Below, piece by piece: positions 37,357 to 45,180 of a stretch of 64,000 nt of DNA. Source of the stretch: Pontixanthobacter sp. CEM42. Lineage in GTDB: Bacteria > Pseudomonadota > Alphaproteobacteria > Sphingomonadales > Sphingomonadaceae. Within the stretch, counting starts at the first letter, position 1. Each line of letters opens with the position of its first letter. The translations under genes and the position numbers were made by a program. The stretch is taken from NCBI RefSeq assembly GCF_017812015.1, contig NZ_JADQTN010000001.1, positions 1,404,501 to 1,468,500 on the forward strand, read 5' to 3'. Under the pieces are notes generated by a model, which saw only the letters and a program-made list of their open reading frames with translations, was not told where the DNA came from and searched no databases.

Positions 37357-37474
37357 CTGGTCAAAACTGAAAAAGACGGTGCAATTTCGAAAATGACCGG
37401 CTTTTTCCGGCTTTGCGGAGCCTTTTCATTGCCTCTTCACCATTGTCTGTGCATCACCTCAACCGGAGCACAGC

Positions 37475-38377
37475 ATGACCACCCCCGAATTAGGCGCACC
37501 TGAAACGACACTGCTCGAGAAAATCAGCGAGCACATGATGATGGGGATCTATTTCGATCTGACCCGTTATCTGGTCGCGGCCGGATTGCTGACGGTACTG
37601 CTATTCGTATTCAAACGCTGGGCGTCCAACCGCCGCATCCAGACCAAATTTGCGAAACGCGGTGACTATACCCGCGAGTTCTTCTCCTCACTACGCACGG
37701 TGTTCATTTTCGCGGTGACCACGATCAGCACGCTGGTACTGCGCGAATATGGCATCATCGAGCTGAAACTGGAGGGCGCATCGCTAGCACTCATTGCGAT
37801 CCAATTCGCGATAATCGTGGTCGCCCATGACGCTTACTTCTATTGGATGCACCGCACGCTCCACCACAAGCGCCTGTTCCTCGCGACCCATGCGCATCAT
37901 CATAAATCGCGCACGCCTACGCCGTGGACCGCTTACAGCTTCGCGACGTGGGAAGCCGTGTTCGAAGCCGCCTTCGTTCCGTTATTCCTGCTCGCCACCA
38001 GTCTGATGGGCGTGGCCTATGCCGGCTGGGCGATGTTCTTCTTCCTGTGGCACATGATCTTCCGCAATGTGATGGCGCATGCCGGTGTCGAGCTGTTCCC
38101 CGCAGGCTGGGTCGACAGCAAATGGACCGACTGGATTTCGACCACCACACACCATGATTTGCACCACCAAGCGGGTAATTCGAATTTCGGCTTCTACTTC
38201 ACCTGGTGGGACCGGATGATGGGTACCGAAAACCCACGCTACAAAGAAGAATTCCGCCGCGTCGCCAAGCCGGTTGTAATGACCGGCCGCCCGGCAGAAC
38301 TCGCGTCGGTCGTGGCAATGACGATGCTGCTAACCGCAGCGACGCTTGGCGGCGGTGTCGGGATGATGGTGGCTTAG
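37475..38377 (+). CDS. Sterol desaturase / fatty acid hydroxylase family protein
   Basis: 300 residues with several membrane helices and the three histidine clusters of the family: HDAYFYWMHRTLHH, ATHAHHHKS and TTHHDLHHQ. These bind a di-iron centre used to hydroxylate or desaturate lipid chains at the membrane. A CCGGAGC ribosome-binding site precedes the ATG. The neighbouring membrane AraC regulator likely controls it. The bacterial substrate is not determinable (fatty acids, sphingolipids or carotenoids are options). Its last 4 bases overlap the end of the convergent secreted-protein gene. Confidence 0.88.
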   Translation: MTTPELGAPETTLLEKISEHMMMGIYFDLTRYLVAAGLLTVLLFVFKRWASNRRIQTKFAKRGDYTREFFSSLRTVFIFAVTTISTLVLREYGIIELKLEGASLALIAIQFAIIVVAHDAYFYWMHRTLHHKRLFLATHAHHHKSRTPTPWTAYSFATWEAVFEAAFVPLFLLATSLMGVAYAGWAMFFFLWHMIFRNVMAHAGVELFPAGWVDSKWTDWISTTTHHDLHHQAGNSNFGFYFTWWDRMMGTENPRYKEEFRRVAKPVVMTGRPAELASVVAMTMLLTAATLGGGVGMMVA

Positions 38378-39609
38378 CGGCTGGGCTTTGGGCCTACTGA
38401 CGCCTTCGTGATAGCAATCTGAAAATCACCGCTTCCCCCTAAGCTGCTACGCGCTCGAATGCGAAGCTTCTGCCACCATTCTTCCGTTTCATCCCTACCA
38501 AACTTCGTCAAAAATACGGCCGGATTGAGATCGATCTGTGAATTATCGCCAACCGTGTCATCATTGGATTCTACAACGGAAAATCCGAACGGCGTGTAGT
38601 AACCGACTTCTAGGAAAGCGTCGAAATCGCTACTCGACAGCACAATACGAACCTGTTCATCGGCTTCGACCAGCTCCTCCGCAGATAGGTGAGACGGCAT
38701 GTGAAACAACTCAAACCGCATAGCCCTTGGCGCTTCGGAGTCGATTTCTAACGGCGAGGTCGATGTCAGTGCACCGGCGTGGGCGGCGCCATTGATTTGC
38801 AACCGTGTTGGTGTTGCGGCCGTTTTATCAAAAAGCTGAAAGGCCGCTGTGAAGTTGCCCGCCAAGCCATCAACCTCGGCCCCTCTAACCGTATATTTAC
38901 CACTCTTGGCAACTCGATAGACAATGAGTGAGCCCAGACTTCCCCACATATCATCATTGGTAGCCACAATTTCCCCGGTGGTTTCATCACCGAAATATAA
39001 CCGCAAAATTGAATCGAACGCTGCAAGTTCCGCGCTGTCCATCCAAATCAGTAGCGTTTGCCCCTTTTCTGCGTCGAACTCGAACAATACTTCCCCATTT
39101 GTTTGAAGCGTGCCCTTGGCCTCTTTATACCCTTTCGAGAATTCGATCTTTGCAGGCTCAGGGCGTGGTCGGCTCTGGGTCGCGCGATCCCGGAGCAAAA
39201 TTCCAATGCGTCCGCCAAGACCAGATCGATCAAGAACCTCAAGTGTTGCCTGTTCGCGTACTGCCGCCGGCAAGTTCACTTCGATCGTGCCGTGCTGACT
39301 CCTGATCGGATTAAGTTCGGTGACCATCCCCTCTACATCGCGCACAAACACCGCCAATTTTCGATCTGGCTGATTAGATTCATCAAATACAGTTACAGTT
39401 AATGCGGCGCCGTCCGGGATATCAATCGGAAATTCAGCCCCTGCTGCGCTACCAGGCTCAAGTTCGGCAAAAGAGTACGCGCCGGAGCCCAATGTGGCCC
39501 CCTCGACCTCGCCCTCATCTAAATCCTGAGACAGCGCAATATTTGCCGAAATCATGAAACCGGCCGCAACCAAAGAAGCCAACATCACACCACACTTGCG
39601 TAAAAACAT
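38374..39609 (-). CDS. Secreted protein with two PPC-like beta domains
   Basis: 411 residues with a signal peptide ending NIALSQ. Two related blocks, about 165-235 (FDSILRLYFGDE ... IVATNDD) and about 300-370 (FDAFLEVGYYTPFG ... ESNDD), show the pattern of bacterial pre-peptidase C-terminal domains: FDS/FDA, a glycine turn and an Asn-Asp-Asp end. It is not attached to a protease. It is the third gene of a co-oriented, more AT-rich cassette. Probably a periplasmic or surface beta-sandwich protein; function unknown. Confidence 0.65.
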   Translation of the reverse strand: MFLRKCGVMLASLVAAGFMISANIALSQDLDEGEVEGATLGSGAYSFAELEPGSAAGAEFPIDIPDGAALTVTVFDESNQPDRKLAVFVRDVEGMVTELNPIRSQHGTIEVNLPAAVREQATLEVLDRSGLGGRIGILLRDRATQSRPRPEPAKIEFSKGYKEAKGTLQTNGEVLFEFDAEKGQTLLIWMDSAELAAFDSILRLYFGDETTGEIVATNDDMWGSLGSLIVYRVAKSGKYTVRGAEVDGLAGNFTAAFQLFDKTAATPTRLQINGAAHAGALTSTSPLEIDSEAPRAMRFELFHMPSHLSAEELVEADEQVRIVLSSSDFDAFLEVGYYTPFGFSVVESNDDTVGDNSQIDLNPAVFLTKFGRDETEEWWQKLRIRARSSLGGSGDFQIAITKASVGPKPSR

Positions 39610-39641
39610 AACTCCTCCAACCTCTGATCTCGAAAATGAAA

Positions 39642-40205
39642 TTATCTAAATTTCAGTGAAAATCTCTTTCCCATCTTGTCTCTAAGAAAATTCCCCAACA
39701 TGCGAACCGCCACTTTTGATCGACCGGCACTTTTATATTGGCCCTTGTCGTTGCAAACCTCATACATGTGCCCCAACTCCAACATGCCAGCCATTAGCTC
39801 TTCAACCGAGCTTTGTTTTTTGTATATTTTGGCGTGTGCGGTAACCCCGTTGGGAGATGGGCAGAATTTTCCTGACCCCCTAAGACTGATCAGAATTGGC
39901 TCTTGAATTTCTGCTTTGTTAACAAACCCTCTGGAAAAAACCCATTGCTGAATACTAGTCCAATTTTTTCCAACAATCGTACCCACAATATAGGTCTTAG
40001 GCACTTCGGCTGGTTTTGGTTTCTCACTTCCAATAACGTTTTGCTTACTGGATGAACCCGAGTTGTGCTTCCAATACACTGTAATTCTGTTGTCTTTAGA
40101 CATCTTCACAAAAAACTTTTCGCCACTCTCTTGAGCGACGGCAACACCTTGGGTGAGTACAAATATGCCTAGAATAGCCACACATTTACATATCTGCTTG
40201 TACAT
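39642..40205 (-). CDS. Secreted hypothetical protein
   Basis: 187 residues. A signal peptide ends GVAVAQ. The mature part is basic with KTYIVGTIVGKNWTSIQQWV, GKFCPSPNGVTAHAKIYK and ELGHMYEVCNDKG; the cysteines of FCPSP and EVCND may form a disulfide. No family is recognised. It lies 32 bases before the PPC-like gene and 23 bases after the membrane-protein gene, so it is the middle gene of a likely three-gene operon, and its composition is clearly more AT-rich than the ribosomal or S9 genes. Confidence 0.65.
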   Translation of the reverse strand: MYKQICKCVAILGIFVLTQGVAVAQESGEKFFVKMSKDNRITVYWKHNSGSSSKQNVIGSEKPKPAEVPKTYIVGTIVGKNWTSIQQWVFSRGFVNKAEIQEPILISLRGSGKFCPSPNGVTAHAKIYKKQSSVEELMAGMLELGHMYEVCNDKGQYKSAGRSKVAVRMLGNFLRDKMGKRFSLKFR

Positions 40206-40228
40206 ACACCCCCCAAAACTGCGACTGT

Positions 40229-40882
40229 CTAAATCATGTCCTTTGGCGCAACCGTTTTATTCTTGATTATCGAGACCGCAATCGACGTACTCCAAAGAAA
40301 CCCGAATACGACTCCGCCAGTGAGATTTGACAGCATGCTCGACACAGTTTCACGCATCGCCTTGTCGGCTTCTTCACCGCTCAAATTACTGTTGAGGTCA
40401 ATCTCGGCAAGTGCTCCACTTACGGTATCAAAAGACGGAAAAATATTCTGTACGAATGACCGTCCACCCACATAGAAATAGAGCCCAAGCGTCGCGATCA
40501 GTAAAACGATTACTGCACCGCCAGTAAACCACCATAAATATCTCGGCATTTCGCTCTCAATGAAAAACGAAATGATAGCGAGAAACAAGAATGTGATTGG
40601 TACGACTAACCGACCCGAAGCGCCGACTTGTGACATGGAGATCAGCCGATCCAAAATCGGCATTTCTGCAGCATCGCCATCACTCCAAATCGACTGCAGC
40701 CAAGCACCTGCATAAATGTACAAGGCAAAAGTACAAAACAAAACAATTAAAATGGAAACAAATATAGTCCGCTGCTGCACACGCTGCGGAAGGGGTTCTG
40801 CAGTTACGGATTCTTTATCGTTAGCAACCTCTGGCTCTCCATCCGGTTTCGACCCCCGGATTGAAGTATCCACATCACTCAT
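40229..40882 (-). CDS. Four-helix membrane protein, first gene of secreted-protein cassette
   Basis: 217 residues from the ATG at 40882, preceded by GGGGGGC; an upstream in-frame start at 40921 is less likely as it lies on the predicted -10. After about 35 polar residues come helices at about 38-60 (TIFVSILIVLFCTFALYIYA), 95-112, 118-140 and 190-206, with an exposed loop of about 50 residues (FPSFDTVSGALAEIDLNSNL) between the third and fourth. No family is recognised. With the two exported proteins downstream it could form an envelope module. Confidence 0.65.
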   Translation of the reverse strand: MSDVDTSIRGSKPDGEPEVANDKESVTAEPLPQRVQQRTIFVSILIVLFCTFALYIYAGAWLQSIWSDGDAAEMPILDRLISMSQVGASGRLVVPITFLFLAIISFFIESEMPRYLWWFTGGAVIVLLIATLGLYFYVGGRSFVQNIFPSFDTVSGALAEIDLNSNLSGEEADKAMRETVSSMLSNLTGGVVFGFLWSTSIAVSIIKNKTVAPKDMI

Positions 40883-40912
40883 AAAGAATCGCCCCCCAGC
40901 CTGACAATAGTT

Positions 40913-40940
40913 TGTATACACGAAGTAGAGATTTTGTGAA
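40913..40940 (-). promoter_or_regulatory. Candidate promoter of the exported-protein cassette
   Basis: TTCACA (40935-40940) and TATACA (40913-40918) on the minus strand, with 16 bases between. Transcription would begin about 25-30 bases before the ATG at 40882. This supports a separate unit for the three-gene cassette. Confidence 0.45.
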
Positions 40941-41064
40941 ATTCATACTTAATTAGACCAACTATCCAATGCACCGAATGCCGGACAAATTTGATATATA
41001 TCGGACGTAGCACCAGAGTTGGCGCTCTAATATTAGACAATTCAAGCGCCAATCACGCTTAGCC

Positions 41065-41586
41065 CTACTCTCGCTTCAACAGCCCCCAATAATATTCGTC
41101 GCACCATCCCAAATGCGTTTTGCAGCTCTCGATCATATGAGCTTCGCGGCGAAAGCCAATGCGGGTGAGCAGCGCATTGGAGGCTGCGTTTCGCGGGTCG
41201 GTGCCGGCGGTCAGCCTGTGATGACCTTCCTCTTCAAACAGATGCGCTATCAAACGGCGGGCGCACTCGCTGGCAATACCTTCGCCTTGGCGGTCTGCGA
41301 CGGTGATGTAGCCGATTTCGGCGGTCGCTTCGCCCACTGGAACAGCCACCAGCCGCGCGGCAACCTCGCCGGTTTCGCGATCGACTGCGCTCCAGCTGCG
41401 CCCGTTCCAATCTGGCGCGAGCAGCCAGCCTTCGAGTTCTTCCAGCGAAGCAAATGGCGCGCGCGTCAGATATCGGCAGTGTTCGTCAGAGGACAGCGTC
41501 GGCCACAAAGCGGGCGCATCGTCTTTCACCAATTTGCGCATGATAAACCGCTCTGTCTCCAGCGTCGGAGTTGGCGGTACGCTCAT
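41065..41586 (-). CDS. GNAT family N-acetyltransferase
   Basis: 173 residues from the ATG at 41586, which shares one base with the LysR stop (TAATG). LETERFIMRKL and the acetyl-CoA loop region ADRQGEGIASECARRLIAHL, followed by RLTAGTDPRNAASNALLTR and GFRREA, match RimJ/RimL-like acetyltransferases. Such enzymes acetylate protein N-termini or small amines. Its target is unknown. It is translationally coupled to the LysR regulator. A hairpin with arms at 41019-41026 and 41045-41052 lies 13 bases past its stop. Confidence 0.85.
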   Translation of the reverse strand: MSVPPTPTLETERFIMRKLVKDDAPALWPTLSSDEHCRYLTRAPFASLEELEGWLLAPDWNGRSWSAVDRETGEVAARLVAVPVGEATAEIGYITVADRQGEGIASECARRLIAHLFEEEGHHRLTAGTDPRNAASNALLTRIGFRREAHMIESCKTHLGWCDEYYWGLLKRE

Positions 41587-42377
41587 TATTCGCCCTTGAG
41601 GAATGCGACCAGCGCTTTGACTTTTTTCTGGCGCCATTGTGGTGGTGGCGCGACCAACCAATAGGCCCGGCGACCTTCATCGGGGCCTTCGAGAATGTCG
41701 AGCCGCCCAGCATCAACCGCCTCCGACACGAGCAAGTAAGGCAGGATCGCTTTTCCCATTCCGGCCATCGCTGAACTGAGCGCTTGTCCCGCATTGCCGA
41801 CTTCGACGGTTGCTTCAGCCCCTTCGGGTAAGGGCGCGCCCGGCCAATTGATCCATGTATCGGGTGCGCTGTCGATCGAGACCACCACGCGCTGTGCGGG
41901 AGCGAGTTCAACGCCGTGCAGATCGCCCGGTCCGTCAATCAGACGGATTGCGGCGTCCAGATTGGCTTCGGTAAAGTCCGCGTTTTCATCCTCAACCAGC
42001 TGATAGCGAATTTCGGGATTATCCTTGCGAAATTCGGCGAGACGCGGGGCGAGCCATTGCGCATAAAATTCACGCGGTGCGGCGATAGTGTAGCTGTCGC
42101 TCGCCTGCCCCGCCTGCATCGCTTGCACGCTTTCTTCAAAGCGCAGGAAGCCATCGCGCAGCGAGTCGAGACCTGCGCAGCCTTCGGGCGTAAGCTCAAG
42201 CCCTTTACTAGTACGGCGAAACAGCACCGTCCCCAAATGATCTTCAAGCGCACGAATCTGCTGGCCGACGGCTGCAGGCGTCACCGCCAATTCGTCTGCC
42301 GCGCGGGTAAAGGACAAATGCCGCGCCGCTGCGTCATAGACGCGCAGGGCGTTGAGAGGGAGGTGAGTACGCTTCAT
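41586..42377 (-). CDS. LysR-family transcriptional regulator, GcvA-like
   Basis: 263 residues, slightly short for the family. LNALRVYDAAARHLSFTRAA with ELAVTPAAVGQQIRALEDHL is a GcvA-type winged HTH. LVEDENADFTEANLDAAIRL and an effector-binding domain follow. The end RRAYWLVAPPPQWRQKK is common in this subgroup. It overlaps the GNAT gene downstream by one base, unusual for LysR genes, which mostly regulate a divergent neighbour. The only upstream neighbour is apaG. Confidence 0.88.
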   Translation of the reverse strand: MKRTHLPLNALRVYDAAARHLSFTRAADELAVTPAAVGQQIRALEDHLGTVLFRRTSKGLELTPEGCAGLDSLRDGFLRFEESVQAMQAGQASDSYTIAAPREFYAQWLAPRLAEFRKDNPEIRYQLVEDENADFTEANLDAAIRLIDGPGDLHGVELAPAQRVVVSIDSAPDTWINWPGAPLPEGAEATVEVGNAGQALSSAMAGMGKAILPYLLVSEAVDAGRLDILEGPDEGRRAYWLVAPPPQWRQKKVKALVAFLKGE

Positions 42378-42435
42378 AGTTGAGCCGATTTAGTGCCTGC
42401 TGCAAAGCAGCACAACCTTGAACACGGAACGGGGC

Positions 42436-42834
42436 TTAATCCGCAGTTGCGGGCGCTGAGAGCGGGAAGAACGGTATACGCACTTCAATCGGGGCATTTT
42501 CGCGGGTGGTGAAGGTGTAGAAACCCTCCATCGAACCGCTTGGTGTGGTTAGCGGACAACCCGATACGTAATCGTGGGTTTGCCCAGGCGCGAGAACCGG
42601 CTGTTCACCCACCACCCCTTCGCCGTCGACATGATTGATCATTCCGCGCGCATCAGTGATCCGCCAGTGGCGCGACTGCAATTGTACGGTCTGATCCGAG
42701 TCGTTCTCTATCCGGATGTGATAGACCCAGAACCATTTACCCGCTTCGGGCTGCGATTGCTCGGGGAGAAAGTTCACCGCGACCCGCACGGTAATGCCTT
42801 CAGTAATGGCGGCGTGTTGGAACAATTCCTTCAT
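42436..42834 (-). CDS. apaG: ApaG protein
   Basis: 132 residues. ITVRVAVNFLPEQSQPEAGK, FWVYHIRIENDSDQTVQLQS, RHWRITDARG and the G-rich HDYVSGCPLTTPSGSMEGFY are the ApaG fibronectin-III-like fold. The biochemical role is unsettled (magnesium/cobalt resistance is reported for E. coli and Salmonella). It begins 38 bases after the stop of the first S9 peptidase listed below. Confidence 0.93.
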   Translation of the reverse strand: MKELFQHAAITEGITVRVAVNFLPEQSQPEAGKWFWVYHIRIENDSDQTVQLQSRHWRITDARGMINHVDGEGVVGEQPVLAPGQTHDYVSGCPLTTPSGSMEGFYTFTTRENAPIEVRIPFFPLSAPATAD

Positions 42835-42872
42835 AGCAGGGCGAATGTAGCGAGCCGATTGCCAATCGGCAA

Positions 42873-45158
42873 TTACTCGGGCGCAGGAATTTCTACGCTA
42901 TCCTCAACGGAGAGTACCGGACTTGCGGCAGGAGCATTGCGCTTCTTGGCCCCGGCCTGAGTCGAGAATATCGCCACAGCGTCCATTAACTGACCGGCTT
43001 TTTTGCGTGCGTTGGCGTTCCGCTCGGCTTCTGCGGCAAGCCGCTCTTCTTCGGCTTTTCGCGCGGCCTCAGCCTCTTCGGCTCGTTCAGCCGCCAACTT
43101 TGCCTGTTCTTCGACTATCTCCGGCGTGTTGAAATCGGCCGGATTCTCTTTCGCAAGAAACGCGAGTAACGCGTCGTACCAGGCCTGCTCATTGACCATT
43201 TCGCTGAGCGCGTGGCCTTCATCATCGAACACCAATGTCTCGACCGGAATGTCATTCTCCTCGGCCGCCTGACGCATTGCCGTGAACTGGGAGAATGGCA
43301 CGATCCCGTCATACTTTCCGTGAGCAAGCAATACCGGCTTTGTGAGCCGTTCAATCTGCTGCACCGGAGAGACATCGTCGAAACTGAATTCAATATCGCC
43401 GCCTACGATCTTGTCATTCCAGTCTTTGCGGCTCCGGCGGGGAAGCTTTTCGCGCGTATGTTTACGCTGCGCTTCGAAGTCCATCACGCCAGCCCAGCTT
43501 GCGGCGCAGCGATAGCGCTCTGGATTGCGGATAACCGCCCATAGCGACGTATATCCGCCATAGGATCCGCCGACCACGCATATCCGCTCCGGATCAGCGT
43601 AACCCTGCGCGATTGCCCAGTCAGTCGCGTCGTCGATATCATCCTGCATGGCCCGGCCAATCTGGCCATAACCGAGTTCGGCAAACGCGCGTCCGAACCC
43701 GTCCGATCCACGAAAATTGGGTTGCAGCACGGCGTAGCCGCGATTGGCGAGCATTTGGACCTCATCGTCGTAGGTCATCGTGCTGCGAATACCGTAAGGG
43801 CCGCCATGCGGATTTACGATGAGTGGGAAATTGCCGCTGCCGCGTTCTCGTGGAAGCGTGAGATACCCACTGATCTGCGTGCCATCGCGCGCAGAGTATG
43901 TGATGGGTTGTGGCGGCGAAAGTTGCTTGTGATCAACATCGGGGCGCAGCTCGCCAAACACGTCGAGCTTGTTGCGGCCCGGCGTGTAAACATAGACCAC
44001 ACCCGGATCGCTGCCACCGCCATGCCAAACGAGCATCCGTGTGCCATCGGCCGAGCGCGACAGAATCCGCACTGCGCCCTCGCCCAGCGATCTTTGAAGC
44101 CGGTTTTGATGGCGCGCCAAATCCTGATCAAACCACTCATATCGTTCTATATCATCGACAAATTCTGCGCCGAGGACCGCCCCCTTCTCGTCTACATAAG
44201 CACTTTCAAGGCCCCAATCGGGATTGGCATAGATCAGCTCGCCGGCAGTGCCCGTGCGGAAATCGAATTCGCGGAGCACACTGAATCCACGTTCGTCTTC
44301 AACCAAAGCTTGGCCGATATCCCCGTCGGCAGCGATGGAAAGGATATCCCATTTATCGATAGCTTCTTCACCCAGCGAGGCCTTTGTCACATGAACGAAT
44401 TCTTCATCGGCACCGGCACGGTAATAATAGGATAGTTTGCGTTCTCCCGCGCGCTTCAATCCCAACCGGATAACGCCGTTGTGATCGGCCCACCATTGGT
44501 CGATCCCGTTCTCGCGCGCCTGCACCAAGGTACCCGCTTCCTCTCCCGAACCATCGAGCGGGAAACGGAATACAGACGGATCGGAAAAGGTGTTCTCGCC
44601 CATTGATAGAAGCGCGAATTGCCCCTGCGGATCGACATGCAATACATCACCGCCATCGGTACTGCGATTGCTCAAGCCGATTGGGTGAGTTTGCTCGGTC
44701 ACGAGATCGTGAACCATCAAGCGGGAGGCCGCGATCGACCTGAAGCCCAGCAAGGCCCTTGTTCTGAGAGTGAACAATAGCCGGTTGTTGCCCGCCCAAC
44801 GGAACCATCGCGCAGTGCCCGCTTCTCCAACGTCGATGGTCCTGATCGCCCGGCGCGTCGCCGCGTCAAAGATGGCAATGCGCGCCCGGCCATCCGAATT
44901 CAGCCTGTAAGCGAACTTGCTGCCATCGGGAGACAACTCGGCGTCGAATATCTGACTACGCGAAGCGAATGCAGAGGTCGGGATCAGCTTGGGACGTCGG
45001 TCAGGCTCAACAATTGGTGCTGCGATTGGTTCACTACTTGACTGAGCTTCCGCATCAACCTCCGCCGAATTCACAACCGGAGCAGATGCTTCCACGGTAC
45101 CGGCATCATCCTGCGCAGTAGCGGGATTGCCAAGAAGCAACGCCGCTGCAGTCAGCAT
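42873..45158 (-). CDS. Secreted S9-family prolyl-oligopeptidase-like peptidase, copy 1
   Basis: 761 residues. An in-frame stop three codons upstream fixes the ATG at 45158; a short signal peptide ends NPATAQ. Residues about 55-420 form the beta-propeller (AELSPDGSKFAY repeats). The hydrolase domain has Ser532 in GGSYGGY, Asp617 in KYDG and His649 in DEGH. A unique about 80-residue C-terminal Ala/Glu/Arg-rich coiled-coil tail (EEQAKLAAERAEEAEAARK) distinguishes it from its three paralogues. Likely a periplasmic acylaminoacyl- or dipeptidyl-type peptidase. It is the last gene of the four-copy operon. Confidence 0.9.
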   Translation of the reverse strand: MLTAAALLLGNPATAQDDAGTVEASAPVVNSAEVDAEAQSSSEPIAAPIVEPDRRPKLIPTSAFASRSQIFDAELSPDGSKFAYRLNSDGRARIAIFDAATRRAIRTIDVGEAGTARWFRWAGNNRLLFTLRTRALLGFRSIAASRLMVHDLVTEQTHPIGLSNRSTDGGDVLHVDPQGQFALLSMGENTFSDPSVFRFPLDGSGEEAGTLVQARENGIDQWWADHNGVIRLGLKRAGERKLSYYYRAGADEEFVHVTKASLGEEAIDKWDILSIAADGDIGQALVEDERGFSVLREFDFRTGTAGELIYANPDWGLESAYVDEKGAVLGAEFVDDIERYEWFDQDLARHQNRLQRSLGEGAVRILSRSADGTRMLVWHGGGSDPGVVYVYTPGRNKLDVFGELRPDVDHKQLSPPQPITYSARDGTQISGYLTLPRERGSGNFPLIVNPHGGPYGIRSTMTYDDEVQMLANRGYAVLQPNFRGSDGFGRAFAELGYGQIGRAMQDDIDDATDWAIAQGYADPERICVVGGSYGGYTSLWAVIRNPERYRCAASWAGVMDFEAQRKHTREKLPRRSRKDWNDKIVGGDIEFSFDDVSPVQQIERLTKPVLLAHGKYDGIVPFSQFTAMRQAAEENDIPVETLVFDDEGHALSEMVNEQAWYDALLAFLAKENPADFNTPEIVEEQAKLAAERAEEAEAARKAEEERLAAEAERNANARKKAGQLMDAVAIFSTQAGAKKRNAPAASPVLSVEDSVEIPAPE

Positions 45159-45180
45159 GCCCTACTCGCAATGTCCTTGA

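Noticed and set aside
32004-41064. Integrated mobile element or prophage
   Set aside because: No integrase, transposase, terminal direct repeat or tRNA attachment site was found, although the composition and gene content look accessory.
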